Below, piece after piece: positions 46,149-47,710 of a stretch of DNA of 47,710 bases. Origin of the DNA: Thermobacillus xylanilyticus (lineage in GTDB: Bacteria > Bacillota > Bacilli > Paenibacillales > Paenibacillaceae); NCBI RefSeq assembly GCF_907165215.1, contig NZ_CAJRAY010000057.1, positions 1-47,710 of the forward strand, written 5' to 3'. The first letter of the stretch is position 1. Each line of letters opens with the position of its first letter. The translations under genes and the position numbers were made by a program. The notes beneath the pieces are model-generated. The model was not told the DNA's origin, made no database searches, and was given only the letters and a program-made list of their open reading frames with translations.

Positions 46149-46907
46149 TCAGGCGAAACGCCACTGAGCGTTCGGAATGGTGCCGGTAGCACCCAAAGCG
46201 TTCCGCATGTTTTTGGAAATGTCGATGATGGCACCGTTGATTACCGTCGTATCCTTACAATTGGAATCGTTTGGCTTGCAAACTTCGCATCGTTTCTTTC
46301 CTTTGTAGGTGATTGCCCTGGGCGTTGTTCCGGTGTTCCAGTAAGGGTCTGTGCCGCACCAGTTTGCGTCGAAGAGCGGGCCGACATCCCACACTTTCCC
46401 GGTAGCTGTCTTTCCGGTGTTTGGATTGTACATTTTTACCGATTTGGCGCAAACATTGTAAGCAGGCAATGCAACGTAATTGGAAGGCAGCGATCCGTGT
46501 TGCCCAACGCAGTATGACTTGTTGGATCCTTCAAACCAGGATGCATCGCCCTTGAACCAGACACCGACTTCCACCGTGGTGGTGAGACCATTGGCTTGAA
46601 TCGTAATTTTCCTCGACGGATCCTGATTGAATACGGACGTAATGATCATGTCGGTGGATTCTCTGATGACCCCTTCCCGGAACGTGACGGTGCCAATCTG
46701 ATACCCCAACAGCGAGGAAGAAGAGTTGGCATAGACGGGCACGGTGGCATTGAAACTTTTCACCGGTCCACCTGCCGTATTCACCAGGTATCCGCTCGAA
46801 ATCCTGAACGGCTCCCGTGCAATCACGCTGCCCGAATAAACGTCTTCGCCCGGAGCGTTTTTGGCGATAGAGAAGTACAGCACGTATTCCGCCATTTTCT
46901 GGCTCAT
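46149..46907 (-). CDS. Protein with double-psi beta-barrel-like C-terminus
   Basis: It encodes 252 residues from the ATG at 46907, whose ATGA overlaps the stop of the 47-residue gene; an ATG four codons later (46895) is better spaced from AGAAAGGA and equally possible. No signal peptide. Seen: an N-half of beta-type sequence (EDVYSGSVIAREPFRISSGYLVNTAGGPVKSFNATVPVYANSSSSLLGYQIGTVTF) and a Cys-rich C-half: NVCAKSVKMYNPNTGKTATGKVWDVGPLFDANWC, then GTTPRAITYKGKKRCEVC, then NGAIIDISKNMRNALGATGTIPNAQWRF. The GKV-x-DVGP and IDIS-x-NMRNALG-x-x-G-x-I spacing matches RlpA/expansin-type double-psi beta-barrels. Family function (glycan binding or lytic transglycosylase) cannot be claimed. Sits downstream of the 47-residue gene and, further up, a sigma-region-2-like gene. 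Confidence 0.62.
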   Translation of the reverse strand: MSQKMAEYVLYFSIAKNAPGEDVYSGSVIAREPFRISSGYLVNTAGGPVKSFNATVPVYANSSSSLLGYQIGTVTFREGVIRESTDMIITSVFNQDPSRKITIQANGLTTTVEVGVWFKGDASWFEGSNKSYCVGQHGSLPSNYVALPAYNVCAKSVKMYNPNTGKTATGKVWDVGPLFDANWCGTDPYWNTGTTPRAITYKGKKRCEVCKPNDSNCKDTTVINGAIIDISKNMRNALGATGTIPNAQWRFA

Positions 46908-47047
46908 CCTTTCTGGAAAGATTCGGGTTCCGTTGTTTGCTGGTTCAGCAGTTCCTGGAGGATGCGGGCCTGATCCTGAAGCTTCGCATATTCCTCAACC
47001 GGGATCTCAATACTGTTTGGTACCTTTTGCTCCTGACAACCGCACAT
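46904..47047 (-). CDS. 47-residue Cys-rich/helical peptide
   Basis: Minus-strand ATG (47047) to TGA (46904), starting MCGCQEQKVPNSIEIPVEEY and ending in a helix EEYAKLQDQARILQELLNQQ then TTEPESFQKG. GGTGGGAG lies 5 bases before the ATG, and its TGA overlaps the next ATG as ATGA, which together support a real gene. Two Cys in CGC at the start, then an amphipathic helix. No family recognised. Confidence 0.6.
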   Translation of the reverse strand: MCGCQEQKVPNSIEIPVEEYAKLQDQARILQELLNQQTTEPESFQKG

Positions 47048-47217
47048 TCTTGCTCCCACCTTGTCCAAAACTTCTTGAGGAATTCCAGGCCTGGTTGCTT
47101 TCCTCGCTTATACAAAGTGAAATCGATTCTGATTTGCACAACGTCAGTGGAGGGGTGGAAGAAGAAAATTGGCCGTGAAATGAATCGGAGGATACAGAGG
47201 AGCTATGCGGGATAGTG

Positions 47218-47260
47218 AAAAAACAGGGCGGCTTCAGCACAAATCGCCGCATGCCGCCCT
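47218..47260 (-). terminator. Terminator of the sigma-region-2-like gene
   Basis: AGGGCGGC (minus 47260-47253) pairs with GCCGCCCT (47232-47225), then GTTTTTTC. It separates this gene from the 47-residue gene, so the two groups may be transcribed separately. Confidence 0.78.
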
Positions 47261-47274
47261 TTCAAGCTCATGTA

Positions 47275-47595
47275 TTAGAAATCTAACTGTTCCTCCTTCC
47301 ATTCGACAAGATTGCGGAAATCATTCTTGAATCCGGAAAAATCCAATTGAGCGTGATTTGACGAAATCAGCTCTATGAATTGTGCAAAACCGGGAATTGA
47401 ATTCATATCGTAATTTTTGACGGCAACGATCACCTTCTCCGCCAAATACTGCTGCAAATCGTTTCGTTCGTTCGGGGACGCGCGACGGCACGCCTTCTGA
47501 ATGAAGGGTTCTACAAGGTGAAGAATTTCTTTCATCGCTTCCTTGTCTCCCGCTTTCGCTTTCTGCACCAAGGTGAACAAATCATGCCCGATCAT
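47275..47595 (-). CDS. Sigma-70 region 2-like regulator (HTH_16/RsoA type)
   Basis: It encodes 106 residues from the ATG at 47595, with GAGGTGGG 9 bases upstream. Seen: LFTLVQKAKAGDKEAMKEILHLVEPFIQKACRRASPNERNDLQQYLAEKVIVAVKNYDMNSIPGFAQFIELIS, the helical layout of sigma-70 region 2 (the x-GDxxAMxxILxxxxPxIxK, DLxQxxxEKxxxAxxxYD pattern) without regions 3 or 4. In B. subtilis RsoA is such a truncated partner of SigO; other relatives occur on conjugative elements and prophages. No SigO-like gene is inside the window. The frame ends 680 bases from the DPBB gene start. Confidence 0.72.
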   Translation of the reverse strand: MIGHDLFTLVQKAKAGDKEAMKEILHLVEPFIQKACRRASPNERNDLQQYLAEKVIVAVKNYDMNSIPGFAQFIELISSNHAQLDFSGFKNDFRNLVEWKEEQLDF

Positions 47596-47710
47596 TTTTT
47601 TTTGCCCACCTCGCTTCGAATGACCTGGATCAAATCCATAATGGTGTTATTCAAACTCAACTTTCGCACCTAGAAAATCAATGTAAAACCAATTGTGGAG
47701 CGGGCTTAGG

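Noticed and set aside
46945..47139. 64-residue minus-strand frame (VQIRIDFTLYKRGKQPG...) overlapping the 47-residue gene
   Set aside because: The first half looks coding-like, but there is no ribosome binding site and its tail is Arg/Ser-rich noise; the overlapping 47-residue gene has a good site and an ATGA link to the next gene. A frameshifted relic cannot be excluded.
47618..47680. Short minus-strand frame (25-28 residues) ending inside the sigma-like gene
   Set aside because: Weak start signals and possible upstream gene tail cut by the window edge; not enough to call.

Overview
The window is chromosomal DNA from a GC-rich, motile Gram-positive rod, most likely a member of the Paenibacillaceae. 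The evidence is a Bacillus-type gene order (comF, yvyF, flgM/N/K/L, yviE, fliW, csrA, hag, flaG, fliD, fliS/T, then hpf, secA, prfB, ftsEX, ctpB, minJ-like, uvrB), SigA- and SigD-type promoters, a prfB frameshift signal of the usual bacterial type and strong AGGAGG-type ribosome binding sites. The genus is an inference; no rRNA or other diagnostic marker is present.

Layout. 1-2488: competence genes comFA (5' end outside the window) and comFC, then a divergent small membrane protein. 3150-13020: flagellar late-gene cluster: yvyF; flgM-flgN-flgK-flgL-yviE-fliW-csrA; flagellin hag under a consensus SigD promoter with a CsrA-type site in its leader; flaG-fliD-glycosyltransferase-fliS-fliT-like. 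13062-19059: an AT-richer surface-glycosylation island (SunS-like glycosyltransferase on the minus strand; on the plus strand GT4, FkbM methyltransferase and GT4 with TPR-like tail, behind a candidate SigD promoter). 19204-24023: housekeeping block csp, long-form hpf, secA, prfB. 24163-27148: a heptad-repeat coiled-coil protein and a minus-strand ABC exporter/TetR operon with a palindromic candidate operator at its promoter. 27397-35604: a complete ornithine/arginine operon argC-J-B-D-F-G-H with ArgR-box-like sites over its promoter. 35689-41899: a 31-residue membrane peptide (minus), then ftsE-ftsX-M23 peptidase-ctpB-like-minJ-like PDZ protein. 41986-44731: a beta/gamma-crystallin-like reading frame with an in-frame TGA, then uvrB. 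44985-47595: accessory tail with a duplicated-domain lipoprotein and a minus-strand group encoding a sigma-region-2-like protein, a 47-residue peptide and a double-psi-beta-barrel-like protein.

How the parts fit. FlgM holds SigD until the hook is finished; FliW and CsrA then tune flagellin translation through the hag leader; FliS, FliT-like, FlgN, FliD and FlaG serve filament assembly. The neighbouring glycosyltransferases and methyltransferase, one of them inside the fliD-fliS operon and another behind a SigD-like promoter, probably modify flagellin. FtsEX with the adjacent secreted coiled-coil M23 hydrolase forms a division/elongation wall-cleavage module. The arg genes cover glutamate to arginine, with ArgJ recycling acetyl groups.

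The points most worth follow-up are the flagellin-modification island, the broken or recoded crystallin frame, and the sigma-like/DPBB minus-strand group at the right end.
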